Assembly (NCBI RefSeq): GCF_033958435.1
Contig: NC_134137.1
Location: 124,284,001-124,348,000 of the forward strand
DNA from: Carettochelys insculpta
Lineage: Eukaryota; Chordata; Testudines; Carettochelyidae
DNA: 64,000 nt
Direction: 5' to 3'
The first letter of the stretch is position 1, and every line of letters starts with the position of its first letter. Made by a program: the position numbers and the translations under genes. The notes beneath the pieces are model-generated. The model was not told where the DNA came from, searched no databases, and saw only the letters and a program-made list of their open reading frames with translations. This document shows, piece by piece, positions 23,214 to 35,646 of the stretch.

Positions 23214-23903
23214 TGTTAGTCTAGTTCCTACTCGCTACAAATAAAAAAGGCCCTGCGGCTGTACCGCCAAAGGAAAGAACATGACGAGGGCAGGGAACCT
23301 TCTATTGCTCTCCCATTTAGCTCTTCGATTACTGAACATATCTAGGTGTGTTTTCTCTGTGAAGGGCTAGTTTGAAAGGCTAGAGGGTCACATGGCAAAT
23401 GCAGGCTCACACATGCTCTGACTAGAGGCATTGGGGATGTGGCAGTGCCCTGTGCTTTCCATCCTAGGCAGCGGTGACAGTAAACTGGGACGCCATTCTG
23501 GCACGAAGGAGCTGGCAGGCCGGAGAAGGAAAGTGGTGTGCTCCCAGCCTGGGTCCCGGGTCTCTCCTGCCACAGAAGTGCCCCAGCTGTTGGGAGGTGC
23601 ACCCTCCCACCGGTGCAGGTCTGCCCAGACACAACCTCCCCATCTTCCGACACTACTGAGGGAGGACAGGGGGCTGAACCCTCCACACCTCCTGAGACTT
23701 GCACCAGGTCACTGCTTGATGTCGCCCTTCTGACAGCATGAGTCCCCGCGTTCCTCTGCCTCCTGGCTGAAGAGGGGCGAGAGCTGGGGTGAGTGACTCA
23801 CTGACCATGATGAAGGGGCACAGCAAGCCCTCTTCTGGTCTGTACATGGGAAGGGTGTCTTCAGCCCCCCCCCCCCAACCTCCCAAAATAGTGCTCTGGC
23901 CTG

Positions 23904-23943
<40 letters not shown>

Positions 23944-24235
23944 CTGTCCTGAATACCTCCTCATACTCCCCAGCTCTGACTCCTGGACTTCCCCACATTA
24001 CTGACTCCCTGTCCCGACCCCTTCCTCCTGCACTCCTCCACACACACTCCAACCCACTGCCCTGAGCCCTTCCTTACACCCCAAGCCCTTATCCCTGCAC
24101 CTCCTTCATGTATACTCAGCCCCTGCCCCAAGCCCCCTACCCCACACCCACACCTACACAACCCCCTGCCCTGAGACCACCCTCCACTTCCATTTCCTGC
24201 AGGTGCAGTAGAACCCCAAGCTATACACACTGAAG
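23214..24235. other. GC-rich intergenic DNA
   Basis: Contains a C-run at 23866-23877 and the CA microsatellite at 23906-23941. Overlapping GC-rich frames show no family resemblance. Confidence 0.4.
23906..23941. repeat. (CA)n microsatellite
   Basis: About 18 uninterrupted CA dinucleotides. Confidence 0.98.
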
Positions 24236-24560
24236 TTTTGTGTATCTCAGTTTAACGTGACTCAGGGTGGCGGGGAGCTGGTGCCTGGCTCCAGGCTGCC
24301 CGCCACACAGGGGAGCAGGGAAACTGCCCAGCACTGCAGTGCTGTTCAATACCCTGTCTCCTGTGAGCAGTAGACAGCCTGGAGCCTGGAACCAGGCGTC
24401 AGCTCCCACCGGAGAAACTGACCAGGGCTGCAGGAGCTCCTCTGCCTGCTGCTCACTGGAGGCAAGAAACTGACCAACACTGCTGCACTGCCCAGTTTCC
24501 TGGTTCCTCAAGTAATGCAACGTTTGCTTACAAGGGGTTGTGTACGAACACAATCTCTGC
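24236..24560 (+). repeat. Unclassified repeat, possible relative of 1-379
   Basis: Shares with 1-379 the succession of GGGAGCTGG, CTGGCTCCAGG/CTGGTTTCCAG, GAAACTGACCA/GAAACTAACCAGC and a GGGGTTG...AACACAA passage near its right end. No end structure was identified. Confidence 0.35.
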
Positions 24561-26133
24561 ATAAGCCGAGGGTTTCCTGTGCTGTTGAATCCAGCCTCCC
24601 ACCAACAATCTTCCTGAAGCCATGGCCCTGGGGAGGGGGCATAATATAAGGACACTCTACTTGTAAGAAATGGAAGTGCTTGTCACCTCTGACAGATGCT
24701 GGGTTTACGGGGCTGTCTAATGGCTTTCAGCAACCCCACTATATGAATTGTTTTAGCATCTCAGAGCAGCACAAGCTTCCTCATCCCGTCCTGCCAATAT
24801 GACTCAAGCCTCCCCTAGAGGCACCACTTTTATGGGGCGAGACTGCAGGGTGATCTCCATGGTCAGGGCTGTTGGTGGGTGGGGGTCAGCAGAGGAGCGG
24901 GAGGTACACGAGATCCGTGGCATTGATTCCCACCATGGGCCCTTGGGGCCAGGCTGGAGGGGGGCCCAGCTCTGTGCCCCAGAAGGGCGGGACCAAGTGC
25001 AAAAGGGTGGAGCCTTGAGCAGCAGGGGTAGGGCCAATGGCAGTTTGGTCTCAGTGCTGCCTGGACCACGGTGCTGGGCCTACCCACCCTCTTCCTCAGA
25101 GCCATGCACAGGTGGAGCAGCATGACTGTGGCACTTCAAAGGGGCCCAGAGCCCTGGCCGCCACTGCAGCAAGGAGCTCTGGAGCTGGCTGGAGCTCTGG
25201 GACCTTTGAAATGCCAGGCCTGGGGGCAACTGCTCTCTCTGCACCCCCGCCCCCCGTCACCAGGCCTGCAATCAGCAGCTGGCACACAGGCTAGTGGGGG
25301 GGCCTGGTGCCTGCAGCAGGAGTCTGTCCCCCCACATCCCCTCAATGGCAGCAGCAGGGAAAGTGAAGTCCCAGCTCAATTTGCTCCCTAGCCATGTTGC
25401 AAGGGGGTGGGGGTGGGTGGGGACGACCCTCGCACTCACTGGCTGGAAACACAACCATGCAGCTGGAGGTACAGAATGAGCTGGGGCTACACAGCTCCAC
25501 TTCCTCTGCTGCTGTCAGTGGTGGGGCAGGGACAGACCCCTGCTGCCAGCATTGGCTCCATGGCCCTGCTAGTACTGTCAGCCACCTTGGTTTGGGAAAA
25601 AGGAAGGGTGGGGACGGAGCTGGCGGGGAGAGGTGGGGTGGGGTGGGGGGCGGAGCTAGGATGAAGAAGCAGGGGAGGGCAGGAGTGGCAAAGCCTGGGA
25701 TTGAGTACGGTTGTCCTGGGCTTTCCTCGAGATGTTTGGGGTGGGGCTCACATGGGTGGTAGCCCACCTTTGTCAACAGTCTTTCATCCTTTGGTCCTTC
25801 ACACATTCAGGGTGCGCATAGGCACAGGGCCAGAGGTTAGGCTCCAAGCTAAGCCCAGAAGACTACGCAGACTTGAAACAACTCCATGTCCCAAGCAGTG
25901 CAAGCTCAAGTCAGTTAGCACAGCCAGCTGTGGGTTTCTCTTTACTATTCAGACATAAATTCAGTTCTTTTCCCAGACGGTATTAACTCACTTTATGTGA
26001 ACATTCCAACATCTGGCAGATCATAATCACTTACACTTGGCACCAACTTGAGCTGAATTTGAACTAGAAAGTTAAAAGATCCCAAGTCTATTTCCAGAAC
26101 CCTTTGTTTTCTTTTTTCATTTTGTTTATGCAA
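24561..26133. other. GC-rich intergenic DNA, no gene seen
   Basis: Many overlapping open frames on both strands (24800-25760) reflect GC content and Pro/Gly/Ala-rich chance translation. They lack splice-consistent structure or recognisable domains. No named repeat was seen. Confidence 0.45.
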
Positions 26134-26292
26134 ACTAGCACAACCCCCGGTTGTGAGTTCAATCCTTGAGGAGGACATTTAGGGCTGTGGGGCAAATAGA
26201 TTTAAAAAAAAAAAAGGGCTGGTGCTTGGTCCTGCCAAGAGGGCTGGGGACTGGACCCAATGACCTCCCAAGGTCCCTTCCAGCTCTGTGAG
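26134..26292 (+). mobile_element. tRNA-derived SINE, head-truncated
   Basis: Begins within the tRNA-like B-box region (GGTTGTGAGTTCAATCC), continues through an A-rich linker (12 A) and ends GGTCCCTTCCAGCTCTGTGA. The GGGCTGGTGCTTGGTCCTGCC body is the same as in the other SINEs of this window. Confidence 0.88.
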
Positions 26293-27302
26293 ATGTGTAC
26301 CACACTTCATCATCTTCCAGGCCTGCTGATCTTAATTAGCACAGTGCTTAGTTTTCCTGCTGCTTGATATCTTGGTTTTGTATCTCACATCTGTGGCACT
26401 CCTTCTTCCATCAGAGGTCAGTGTCTTCCATTCTTGTTATATTCCAACGATACCTAGTGCCCCTATAACCCCCCACAAATAAAAGTCCTATTGTTCCATT
26501 AGTCTGTATTGTCACCTAGTAGCCACCACAAATAGACACTGCCACATAATACATAACTACTAAAGATGGGGGTACCTTTAAGTTTAATATGCGCTAGCTG
26601 AGTTGGGATAATTGTTTGGAGAATTATACTTTGGTTGCATCGATCTCTTTTTCTTCCATTTGCGTCTTGACAGTTCTTCAGCTAGATGGAAGCCAACAAA
26701 CACACAGATAAGCTCTGTGGGGAGTTACTGTAACTTATAAAAATAGCATGAGCATGGTAATAATTGATAGCTAAAAGCCAGAGAGGCCCCCTAAGTGGCA
26801 TAAGCTTATTTTGGTTCAAGTAATAAGAGGGCTTGGAACCCATTCTCAGCGATGATCACTTTGAAAAAAAAACTTTTCTTCCTGATTACCTCAGATTTTC
26901 ATGTCAAGGTGGTGACAGTGTGTGACAGGTAATACATCTCACTGTTGGTAATCATCGGTACATTGGAGACAATGAGCTAGAATGCTTGAAGCCTATTTTT
27001 AGTGAAAGGTAAATTGTGGGAGCACAAAGTACTCATTCTCTTCAAAGCACACCAAGGTCGAGTGGGATTGCAGTTCCCATAGGGCTACCCTGGGGGAAGC
27101 AGGTGTCACCAAGTTGGGGTGGAATACTGCTCCCACGGAAGCCTGCGGGAGTTTTGCCACTGATTTCAATAGCATGGGGATTTCACGCTGAAATCATTTT
27201 ATACTGAAATGTGTGAGAGTCATTTGTCCTTTCTAAAGAGACGTCTCTCATAAATCAGCCCTGCAAATTATGTCACCCATCCAGTATAATCACTACATAG
27301 GG
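26293..27302. other. Intergenic DNA, nothing recognised
   Basis: AT-rich unique-looking sequence with no gene or identified repeat. Confidence 0.4.
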
Positions 27303-27671
27303 CAGTGGTTCTCAACCAGAAGGCTGCGGTCTCTGAGGAGGTTGCATGTGGAAGGGCATCTAGTAAGGCCAGTATTCAACTCACTGGGGCCCAGGGCAGA
27401 AAGCCAAAGCCTCACTGCACAGGGCTGGAGCCCAGGGTCTGAGCCCCACCACGTGGGGAGGTGAAGCCAACGCCTGATCAGTGTAGCTTCCCGAGGGCCC
27501 TACTGGTATGGGTCCTAGGCTATTGCCTAGCTTGCAACTTCCTTCTGTTGCCCCTGGCTTTTAGATGCAGAAAAACAGTTGTGACACAAGTGGGCTGTGG
27601 AATGTTTATTGCATCTTGGGAGTGGTTGTGGGCGGAGACGGACTCAGAAAGAAAAAGGCTGAGAACCCCCA
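27303..27671. mobile_element. hAT-type non-autonomous element
   Basis: CAGTGGTTCTCAACC at the left and GGCTGAGAACCCCCATT at the right are imperfect terminal inverted repeats of the hAT (Charlie-like) pattern. The interior has no transposase. The right end is diverged. Confidence 0.7.
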
Positions 27672-28371
27672 TTACCAGGCAGGTTTCCCACAGTAACTCT
27701 CTTGTCTGAATTTTACTTCATTTGTTGCCAAATACAAGCTTGAGTGATGAGCTTTAAGAACCCTACGGAGACTGAAGACAGAGAAAGGAAAACAACAGAT
27801 AGGTGAGAGGAAGGGGATATAGTTTAGTAAAGAAATTGCAGAGAGAAATTTCTGAAAAAAAAATCAATATTTTAACAACAGCTCTCAAAAAAGGTATCCT
27901 GAGCAATGTACACCTACTGCATTTTTGTAAATTTCCACAATAGTTTTAGTTCTAATCCACATGAAAATGTTTCTGGGCTTTGGAGGTTCCTAAACTGCGG
28001 AGAGGCATAACTGCAGGCTGACCACTTCATGCGAAAGAAAAGGTTGGTTTCCTGCATAAGTTAAAAAATTAAACTCTCCACTCCTGCAGTTGTAGTTACA
28101 GAGCCACCTATAAATCTGTTTTCTCAATATTTGTAATAGCCTCTACTAGCCACTGAAAATGTCTTCAGCTGTACTCTGGGATTAATTAACTTGCAGGGTC
28201 ACAGGCAGGGTAACGGTCCTACTCTAGACTCATCTTCTGGCTGGCTAAACTAGTAACAAAGCATGGCAATAGCAAGTGGGATACTTGGTTATTTGAGTAG
28301 CTAATGATAAGTTCTTTTTCAAGTCTGCTCATTTCGTGGTGGATTTCTTTCATTTCTCAGTGAAACAGGGA
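27672..28371. other. Intergenic DNA, nothing recognised
   Basis: No gene or recognised repeat. Confidence 0.4.
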
Positions 28372-28914
28372 AGCTACGTCTACACTAGAGGGTTTTGTCA
28401 ACAAAACTCACAGAGCAAATGCATTCTGTCTATGTACTGTCAACAGAACTCCGTACTTTTGTCTACAGAGCTTTTCTCCCCAGAATCAGTTGACAAAAAA
28501 GCTGTGTGGATGCTCTAGGGGCCCTCTGTCAACAGATGGAGCTTCTGTGTCACCAGGCAGCCCTGTCTGCTGTGCTTCCAGTTGGCTATTCTGGCCACTT
28601 TCGGCCAACCGAGCGATCCGCTTTCATGTGTGACCACACTGTCAACCGAAGTTTTGTCAGAAGGTATCTTTATGTAGATATCTCATAAAACTGGAAAGGA
28701 CCTTGAGAGGTCATAAAGTCCAGTGCCCAGGCCTCTTGGCAGGACCAAGCACCATCCAGCACTGATTTTATTTTTTAATCTATTTGCTTTAGATCCCTCA
28801 GCCACTTCCTCAAGGACTGAGCTCATAACTTGGAGTTTATAAGGCCAATGCTCAAACCACAGTGCTATCCCTCCATTCTTTCTGACAACAGATTGCTGTA
28901 GTGTAGACTTAGCT
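28372..28914. mobile_element. Harbinger-like MITE interrupted by a SINE
   Basis: The left end AGCTACGTCTACACT and the right end (reverse complement AGCTAAGTCTACACT) are inverted repeats matching the 14-base termini of the Harbinger elements at 47977 and 54947. The interior holds repeated GTCAACAGA/TTGTCAACA words and no coding sequence. A minus-strand SINE occupies 28685-28877, so the original MITE was about 350 bases. Confidence 0.75.
28685..28877 (-). mobile_element. tRNA-derived SINE nested in a MITE
   Basis: Reverse complement of the SINE body: CTGGAAAGGACCTTGAGAGG at the left (tail), T-rich linker, then GGACTGAGCTCATAACTTGG and the tRNA-like head CCACAGTGCTATCCCTCC. It sits between two halves of the MITE. 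Confidence 0.88.
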
Positions 28915-28946
28915 GAAATGTGTACAAGTTCACCCATGACAGAACT

Positions 28947-28987
28947 ATCAAAACAAAAAAGCAGTCAAGCAGCACTTTAAAGACTAA
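28947..28987 (-). mobile_element. 41-bp Penelope-like insertion with target duplication
   Basis: ATCAAAACAAAAAAGCAGTC, followed by AAGCAGCACTTTAAAGACTAA, is the extreme end of the PLE family and nothing else. It is flanked by CATGACAGAACT (28935-28946) and CATGATAGAACT (28988-28999), an 11/12 match that I read as the target-site duplication. It is an extremely truncated insertion. Confidence 0.8.
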
Positions 28988-29204
28988 CATGATAGAACTG
29001 AAACTCAAATCTATTTAACACAATTGTAGAAAACTTCTATTATTCATAGAACCGAGAAAATTCTTCATAAACAAAATATTAGAGAACTGTAGCTCCTCTT
29101 TCTCTTCACAAATGATCTGTGACTAGTTCAAGTAATTTAGAATAATGAATTCCAAAATTACAGTGAACAATTTATGCAAACATGTTTCGCAGCTGGAGGA
29201 ATAG

Positions 29205-30448
29205 GTCTGTGTTGTGTGAATGACTGCATGTCAAACCAATCTGATAGTTTTGTTTGATAGGATAACGAGCCTTGTGGATAGGGGAGAAGTGGTAGATGTG
29301 GTATACCTCGACTTTAGTAAGGCAATTGTTATGGTCTCGCATGATATTCTTGGCAAATACAACTTAGATGGGGCTACTAAAAGGTGGATGCAAAAAGTGG
29401 CTGGATAACCATACTCAGAGAGTAGTTATTAATGGTCTCAATCCTGCTGGAAAGCTATAACAAGTGGGGTTCCGCAGGGGTCTGTTTTGGGACCAGTTCT
29501 GTTTAATGTCTTCATCAACAATTTAGATATTGGCATTAACAGTCTGCTTATTAAGTTTGCAGATGATACCAATGTGGGAGGGTTTGCAACTGCTTTGGAG
29601 GAGAGGATCAGAATTCAAAATGATCTGGACAAATTGGAGAAATGATCTGAAGTAAACAGGATGAAGTTTAATAAAGACAAATGCAAAGGGCTCCAGTTAG
29701 GAAGGAACAATCAGTTTCACACATACAGAATGGGAAGTGACTGTCTAGGAAGGAGTATGGCAGAAAGGGATCTAGGGGTTATAGTGGACCACAAGTTAAA
29801 TATGAGTCAACAGTGTGATGATGTTGCAAAAAAGCAAACATGATTCTGGGATGCATTAACAGGTGTGTTGTGAGCAAGAGCTGAGAAGTCATTCTCCCGC
29901 TCCACTCTGAGCTGGTTAGGCCTCAGCTGGAGTATTGTGTCCAGTTCTGGGCGCCGCGTTTCTAGAATGATGTGGAGAAATTGGAGAAGGTCCAAAAAAG
30001 AACAACAAAAATGGTCAAAGGTCTAGAGAACACGACCTATGAATAAAGGCTGAAAGAATTGGGCTTGTTTAGTTTGGAAGAAAGAAGATTAAGGCAGGAC
30101 ATGATAGCAGTTTTCAGGTATCTAAAAGGATGTCATAAAGAGGAGGGAGAAAACTTGTTCTTCTTGGCCTCTGAGGATAGAATAAGAAGCAATGGTCCTA
30201 AACTGCAGCAAGGGAGGTTTAGGATGGACATTAGGAAAAAGTTCCTAACTGTCAGGTTGGTCAAACACTGGAATAAATTGCCTAGGGATGGTGTGGAATC
30301 TCCATCTCTGGAGATATTTAAGACCAGGTTAGATAAATGTCTATCAGGGATGGTCTAGACAGTACTTGGTCCTGCCATGAGGGCAGGGGGCTGGACTTGA
30401 TAAACTCTCAAGGTCCCTTCCAGTCCTAGCAGTCTATGATTCTATGAA
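29205..30448 (+). mobile_element. CR1 LINE, 5'-truncated, 3' half of ORF2
   Basis: Begins within the RT domain (VVYLDFSKA at about 29300), continues through GVPQGS-type and FADD (29556-29567) motifs, the KCKGLQLGRNNQ block, the C-terminal SLEERRLRQDMIAVFRYLKG block (30062-30130) and RLDKCLSGMV. It ends in TCTATGATTCTATGA at 30431-30446. Frame breaks at several points make it a pseudogene. It is very similar to the minus-strand CR1 at 10381-13790 across the shared region, so the two belong to one subfamily. Confidence 0.93.
29661..30358 (+). pseudogene. CR1 ORF2 C-terminal remnant
   Basis: Two open blocks (29661-29843 and 30059-30358) encode the CR1 RT thumb and C-terminal region. Stops and shifts separate them, and the palm lies upstream in another broken block. 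Confidence 0.85.
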
Positions 30449-32761
30449 GTCATGTGGTATTGTTTCTTCTGGGTAACTCCCAGCCCACTGAGTTTTCATG
30501 ATGGCCACTTAGCACTTCTGGCATAAACACCCATATAAACACAGGTATGCCTGAGTTTCCACAATAATGTTTTTTCTCTGTCCACACTCTAAAGAACAAC
30601 ATTTTGTTCAGATGGGTGTTTGCAGGACATAACTAGGATGGTAAATACCACTCGAGGGCATCTGCATTGTATTTAAATGAATTCTCACAGGTATTTTTGC
30701 CATATTAACCCACCTTTGATTGTGAACAACATTAGCCATAAACAATTACATTGCGGCATTTATTATTACATTTACTTATCTGTATTGTAGTAGTATCCAC
30801 AGGTTCTAATGTAAATTCAGACTCTATTTGCTAGGCAATGTACGCACACATAGGAAGATCCCCATCTCTGTTCTAAAGAGCTTACAATCTGAGGACATGT
30901 GTGGTTGTGGGCTCAGAGCCTAATTTAAGACTAGATGCAATGAGTGAATGTGACAAGCATTAGAAGGGAAGACAAGCGAGAAAAGCAACAGTATAAACTT
31001 TGAACTTTTACACAGACTCACTATGTGCACAATGGGATTGTGCTAAATAACTTCAAAAATACTCTAATTGTTTTTATAAAAAGTTACAAGCACTTTAAAT
31101 CAACTTCCCTTCGACTTAGGCATCACTGATCAGCCAGTTTCTTGTCGAGATCGCAGCAGAAGAGGGATCTGAAAAACAGGAGGACACTGGCCCGAAAGAT
31201 TGTTTCAAAGATGGTTTTCTATGCAGAAGAGATGCTGTGAAAGAAAGCAGGAGGAGATGATAAACTGGCTGGTAAGGCTAGCACAGGGGCGGCTAAGATA
31301 AGGCAAGATCTGGCCTGCAAAGCCACCGGATCCAGCCCGTGGACTGCCTCAGCCAGCAGCTGCTTGAAGCAGCTTCCTGCTCCATGCAGGTTTAGGCTCC
31401 GCATGCCAGTGGGATGTGCGGCGGGGAGGCTTCTCGTGCTGCTCCTGCCTTTCTCAAGGCCCTGCAGGACTGATGGCTACAAGTCACCCGGATAAATCTC
31501 CCAGCCAGAGTGGCCTCTGACACTCCAGACCCTGCTCCCCACTCCTGTCCCCCTAAGCTACATAACCCAAACCTCTGCCCCTCCTCCTGCACCCGTATCC
31601 CCTCCAAGACCCTGCCTCCCCGTCACCTGCCCCAGGTCACAAACCCAACCCCCTGCACGCCCCACACACACCTCAGTCCCATGCCCCCGGTCCCAGCATC
31701 CTCCTGTCCTTTGTCATAGCCCAAATCCCTGCACCTCCTCCTGCACTCCCGACCCCTGAATCAGGTCACGGCTGCCTGTAGCCCTAGGTCACAACCAGTG
31801 GGTCCAAGAGTCACCACAAGCCCCAGGGCGAGGGGCAGGGGACACAGCTCCATGATCCACAAGGGCTGGGCCTCAGGCAGTCAGCATTTAGCACCACCCA
31901 GACCACAGCACTGGGCCCGCGCCCCCACTCCCGGCCCCACAGAGCGGCAGAGCAGTGCTACTGTGGCGCTTCAAAGGGACCTGGAGCTCCGGCTGCTGCC
32001 ATGACCAAAGTAGCTGCGGTCAGACCAGCTGGAGTTCTGCACAAGTCAGAAATACCAAACCCCTGTGCAAGTGTCCTCCTCACACCCCTTTCAGCGAGCC
32101 TGGACGCAACACAAACCTCTGCACGCAGATTCCTGCCCCAGGTCACAGCTCCCTCCTTCACCCAAACACCCTCCCAGACCCCGCGCTCCCATCTGCACCC
32201 CAATTCCAACGCCAAGCTCCCTTCTGCACCCAGCCTCCATCCCAGACCCTGCCTCTTCTCCCTTAGTATCATGGATGAATCCAGCCCTGGGCCACTTGCC
32301 AAATTCTTGGAGTGCCCCCCCCGCCCCAACATCAAAAATTATTGCCCTGCCTTGGGCTAGAATGAGATTGAAGCTGAGAGGCTAGGAAACAATGTGAAGA
32401 CAAGAGCAGGTGAATCAGGAGGAGAGCTGGGTGAGGTCTCGAAGATGAGGACAAGACACAAACAAGCGACCTTGGATTTCTCCCAAATCAAAATACAGTT
32501 TTATGCAGAGTCATTTTTCACCCACTGATAAGCTGGGAGGAGCAGAGAGCCTCACAGCAGCTGCCACACTACTAGTTAGGGAAAGCAGAGGTTTTAAAAA
32601 ATAAAATTAAGTACATTTTAGGCTCCACTCCCACTGAGACCAAGTCTTGGATTCAAATATTAGGAATAATGGGTGACATAAGGCAATACTGAAATCTCTT
32701 TTTGAACTGCCCAGGCCACCTCCTTGCCAAAATCAGATCCCTGTGCTAATACACCATAGAC
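30449..32761. other. Intergenic DNA with a possible hAT end near 31274
   Basis: Positions 31274-31420 start with CACAGGGGCGGCTAAGATAA and contain a GATCTGGCCTGC / GATCCAGCCCGTGG passage, as in many decayed hAT elements; no second end was found. Positions 31500-32300 are C-rich and Pro-rich in translation with no domain. Nothing else was recognised. Confidence 0.35.
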
Positions 32762-33091
32762 CAAGGGTGAGCAAACTTTTTACATTGGGCCCCACTTTTC
32801 ATCCTGGCAGAGTGCTTCTCCCCTGCCCTCCGCCCCAGCCCGCATCTTGTCTAATGGAATCCAAGCCGACAGAAATTTTGCTTACGTCCATATGTGTAAG
32901 AAAGTCTGTAAAATGTAAAAAAGTTATTAATTAGTATATAAATGTGAACACACACATAAAAACAGTAACACATTTCAACATTTTAATGAGATGGATGAGC
33001 CTGAGACCCAGCAGCCAATCATGCTGCACCCCCTTATGAAATTTCACGTACACCCCCCAATGGGACCCGCCCCCCACTTTGCACACCCCTG
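32762..33091. mobile_element. hAT-type non-autonomous element
   Basis: Left end CAAGGGTGAGCAAAC and right end (reverse complement CAGGGGTGTGCAAAG) form imperfect inverted repeats. The adjacent octamers CCATAGAC and CTGCAGAC agree at 5 of 8 bases, a decayed 8-bp target duplication as expected for hAT. No transposase inside. Confidence 0.7.
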
Positions 33092-34365
33092 CTGCAGACT
33101 GTACTTTTATAGTCAACAAGTTGCAGCATTTCTCCTTAGACAGCGCTTTCAAAGACTGCTGACTGACTTTGGATAATCAGCATAGACACCTGTTCTTTGC
33201 ATAGCATCACCAGGAGATCCGTTAAGAAAACTCGTGTAGCCTTTGTGCCATCAAGGGCAAGCTCAAAGATATGCAGAAAGACATTGAGGAAATCAGAGGG
33301 TGCCAAATAGTAAAAGAGTGGGGACAGAAACTTACCTAGTTAGAAGATGCAGTTTGAAAAATTTATGAATGGGGTTATAAGGCATGGAGCAGATTTGGTG
33401 ACTCAAAAAGTCCCGTCTAATCCTCTGGTACTAAATTGCAAGAAAATAGCTTTGCCACTGAATCTTCAAGATGTTAAGTTCAGATGGATGTTGAACTGTT
33501 AAGAGGGGCCATGAAATAGGTGCACCAAAAATAATAACAGATCAAAGTACAGTTCCCTTTAAATAATTATCCTATATAGCAGTAGGTTCTACCAGAAAGT
33601 CATGTCTACCACTGTGTGAAAGTGTCCCCACCCGCCAACATTCAGTCTCTAGGCAAGAAATCTTCTCAGTAGTTCTCAAGGCGAAATGTTCCCCCTTGTA
33701 CAGCACGCTGCTCGATTGGTCACTCCCTTGCTTTGGGAAAAAAAGAAGCAAAGCTAGATCTTTTTGTATGGGCTGTGGCAGACCCCTACCTGGAAGCTTC
33801 AGGAACCTTCTAGAAGGACGGTATACTGGATGGTGGGCCAATGCTTTTTTGTTCCTTGACTAGGCCCAAGCCCTCATTGGTCAGCTGGGCCCTGCGCTCC
33901 CAATAAAAGGCTTCCCATTTGGTAGCAGGGGGGAAGGTTTTGGAAGGTGCACCGGAAGAGCTGAGCGAGAGCGAGAGCAATAAGGTACCACAGGAAAGCG
34001 GTGGGTGAAGTGGCCCAGGGTGAGGTTGCTACTTTGGGGCAGGGGCAGAGGCCCTGCCAGTTGTCTCTTGTCCTCGTAGGGACCCTGGGCCGGAGTCCAG
34101 GGTAGAGGGCGGGTCTGGACTCCCGCCACTCTTCCCCAGAGGGATTACTCCACTGGAGCAGGCGCGGGCCTGCAAGGGGACTGGCTTTATCATCCCCACT
34201 CTGGACTTGCCTATGATGAGGATGGCTCACTAAGCGGAGACTCCTGCCTTTGGAAAGGCCTGGGCAGATAAGGGGTCTCTGTGAGTCTCTGAGGCACAAG
34301 AGGGAACTGCCAGGAAGCGCAGGGACCCACAGGGGCTGACTAGGGACTTTGTCACCCTGGTGTCA
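33092..34365. other. Intergenic DNA adjoining the gypsy fragment
   Basis: Positions 33572-34365 look repeat-like (CCAATAAAAGGCTTCCC, AGGGTAGAGGGCGGGTCTGG) and may be part of the same retroelement insertion complex. I cannot identify an LTR pair or a coding block. The open frame at 34299-33874 has no recognisable domain. Confidence 0.35.
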
Positions 34366-35646
34366 GGAATGGGATAGGCATCAAACTGGGAGATTTCATT
34401 CATTTTCCTAAAGTCATTACAAAAAAGTGCGGTGCCATCTGGTTTTGGTACCAGAACTATGGGGCTGGACCACTGGCTGTAGGATTCTTCAATAATGCCC
34501 ATCTTCAACATCTTGTGCACCTCTGCCTTGATTTCCTCCCTTTTGGCAGCGGGGACCCAATAAGGTCTCATCGTTACATGGGCCCCAGGATTGGTAATGA
34601 TGTGGTGAACTGCTTCTGACGTTCGACCAGGCTTTTCCGAAAACACATCTTGGTTCTGGGCAATCATGTTGAGGACTTCCCTTCTCTGGGCTGGTGTTAG
34701 CCCAGGTCCTACCTTTACCTGTACTCCAGGCTCAGCTAGAGAGTGGTTCTCCTGCTCCCTTAAGCCCACCAGACAGGCCTCTCTTTCCTGCCAGGGCTTC
34801 AGGAGGTTAATATGATATATCTGTTCTTGCTTCCATCGCCCAGGTTGGCGTATCTTATAATTTACCTCCCCAACTGGCTCAATGACTTCATACGGACCCT
34901 GCCACTGGGCCAGCAGTTTACTTTCATTAGTGGGGGCTAACACTATAAGCCGGTCTCCAGGTTGAAATCATCGTAACCTGGCCTGATGGTTGTAATAGAT
35001 CCTTTGGGCCTCCTGAGCTTCTTCCACATGTCTCCTCACTATAGGAGTGACTTGAGCTATGCGGTCCCTCATCTGCATCACATAGTCTACTATGTTCTTC
35101 CCTCTGCTTGGCTTTTCCTCCCAGCTCTCCTTGGCAATGTCTAGTATGCCTCAGGGGTGGCGCCCATACGGTAACTCAAAGGGAGAGAACCTGGTGGATG
35201 CTTGAGGTACTTCCCGGATAGCAAACATGAGGTAGGGTAATAGCAGGTCCCAGTCCTTTCCAACTTTGCTCACGACCTCCTTAATCATTGCCTTAAGAGT
35301 ACGATTAAACCTTTCCACAAGGCCATCAGTCTGAGAATGATACACCGAGGTCCTCAGAGTCTGTACATGGAGCAGGGTACTAAGGTCCTTCATCAGTCGA
35401 AACATGAACGGTGCCTTGATCAGTCAGGATTTCCTTCGGGATACCGACCCGAGCAAATATTTCCACCACTGCTTTGGCGATGTTCTTGGAGGCTATATTT
35501 CGGAGTGGCACAGCTTCAGGGTATCTCGTGGCATAGTCAATGAGCACCAAGATATACTGGTGTCCTCTGGCAGTCTTCTCCAGTGGACCCACTGGGTCCA
35601 TTGCAATCCATTCGAAAGGAACCTCTGTAATAGGTAAAGGTATCAA
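34366..35646 (-). pseudogene. Ty3/gypsy pol: integrase core, C-terminal region and RT start
   Basis: Integrase block at 35646-35380: EWIAMDPVGP (first catalytic Asp) and LIDYATRYPEA, then ILTDQG (second Asp). A frameshift near 35400 precedes the next block (35405-35151) with TSVYHSQTDGLVERFN (catalytic Glu). The frame then continues from 35150 through two in-frame stops into 34943-34366 with WQGPYEV and YHINLLKPW (integrase C-terminus). RT motifs follow: HMLKMGIIEESYSQWSSPIV-type text and FCNDFRKMNE. Integrase and RT share one frame across the junction (35150 to 34943 is 69 codons), so the order is not the result of two separate insertions. The YLDD active site is not reached. It is a dead copy. 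Confidence 0.85.

Noticed and set aside
24800..25760. Cluster of GC-rich frames as a possible host gene
   Set aside because: No conserved motif, many mutually overlapping frames, no splice logic.
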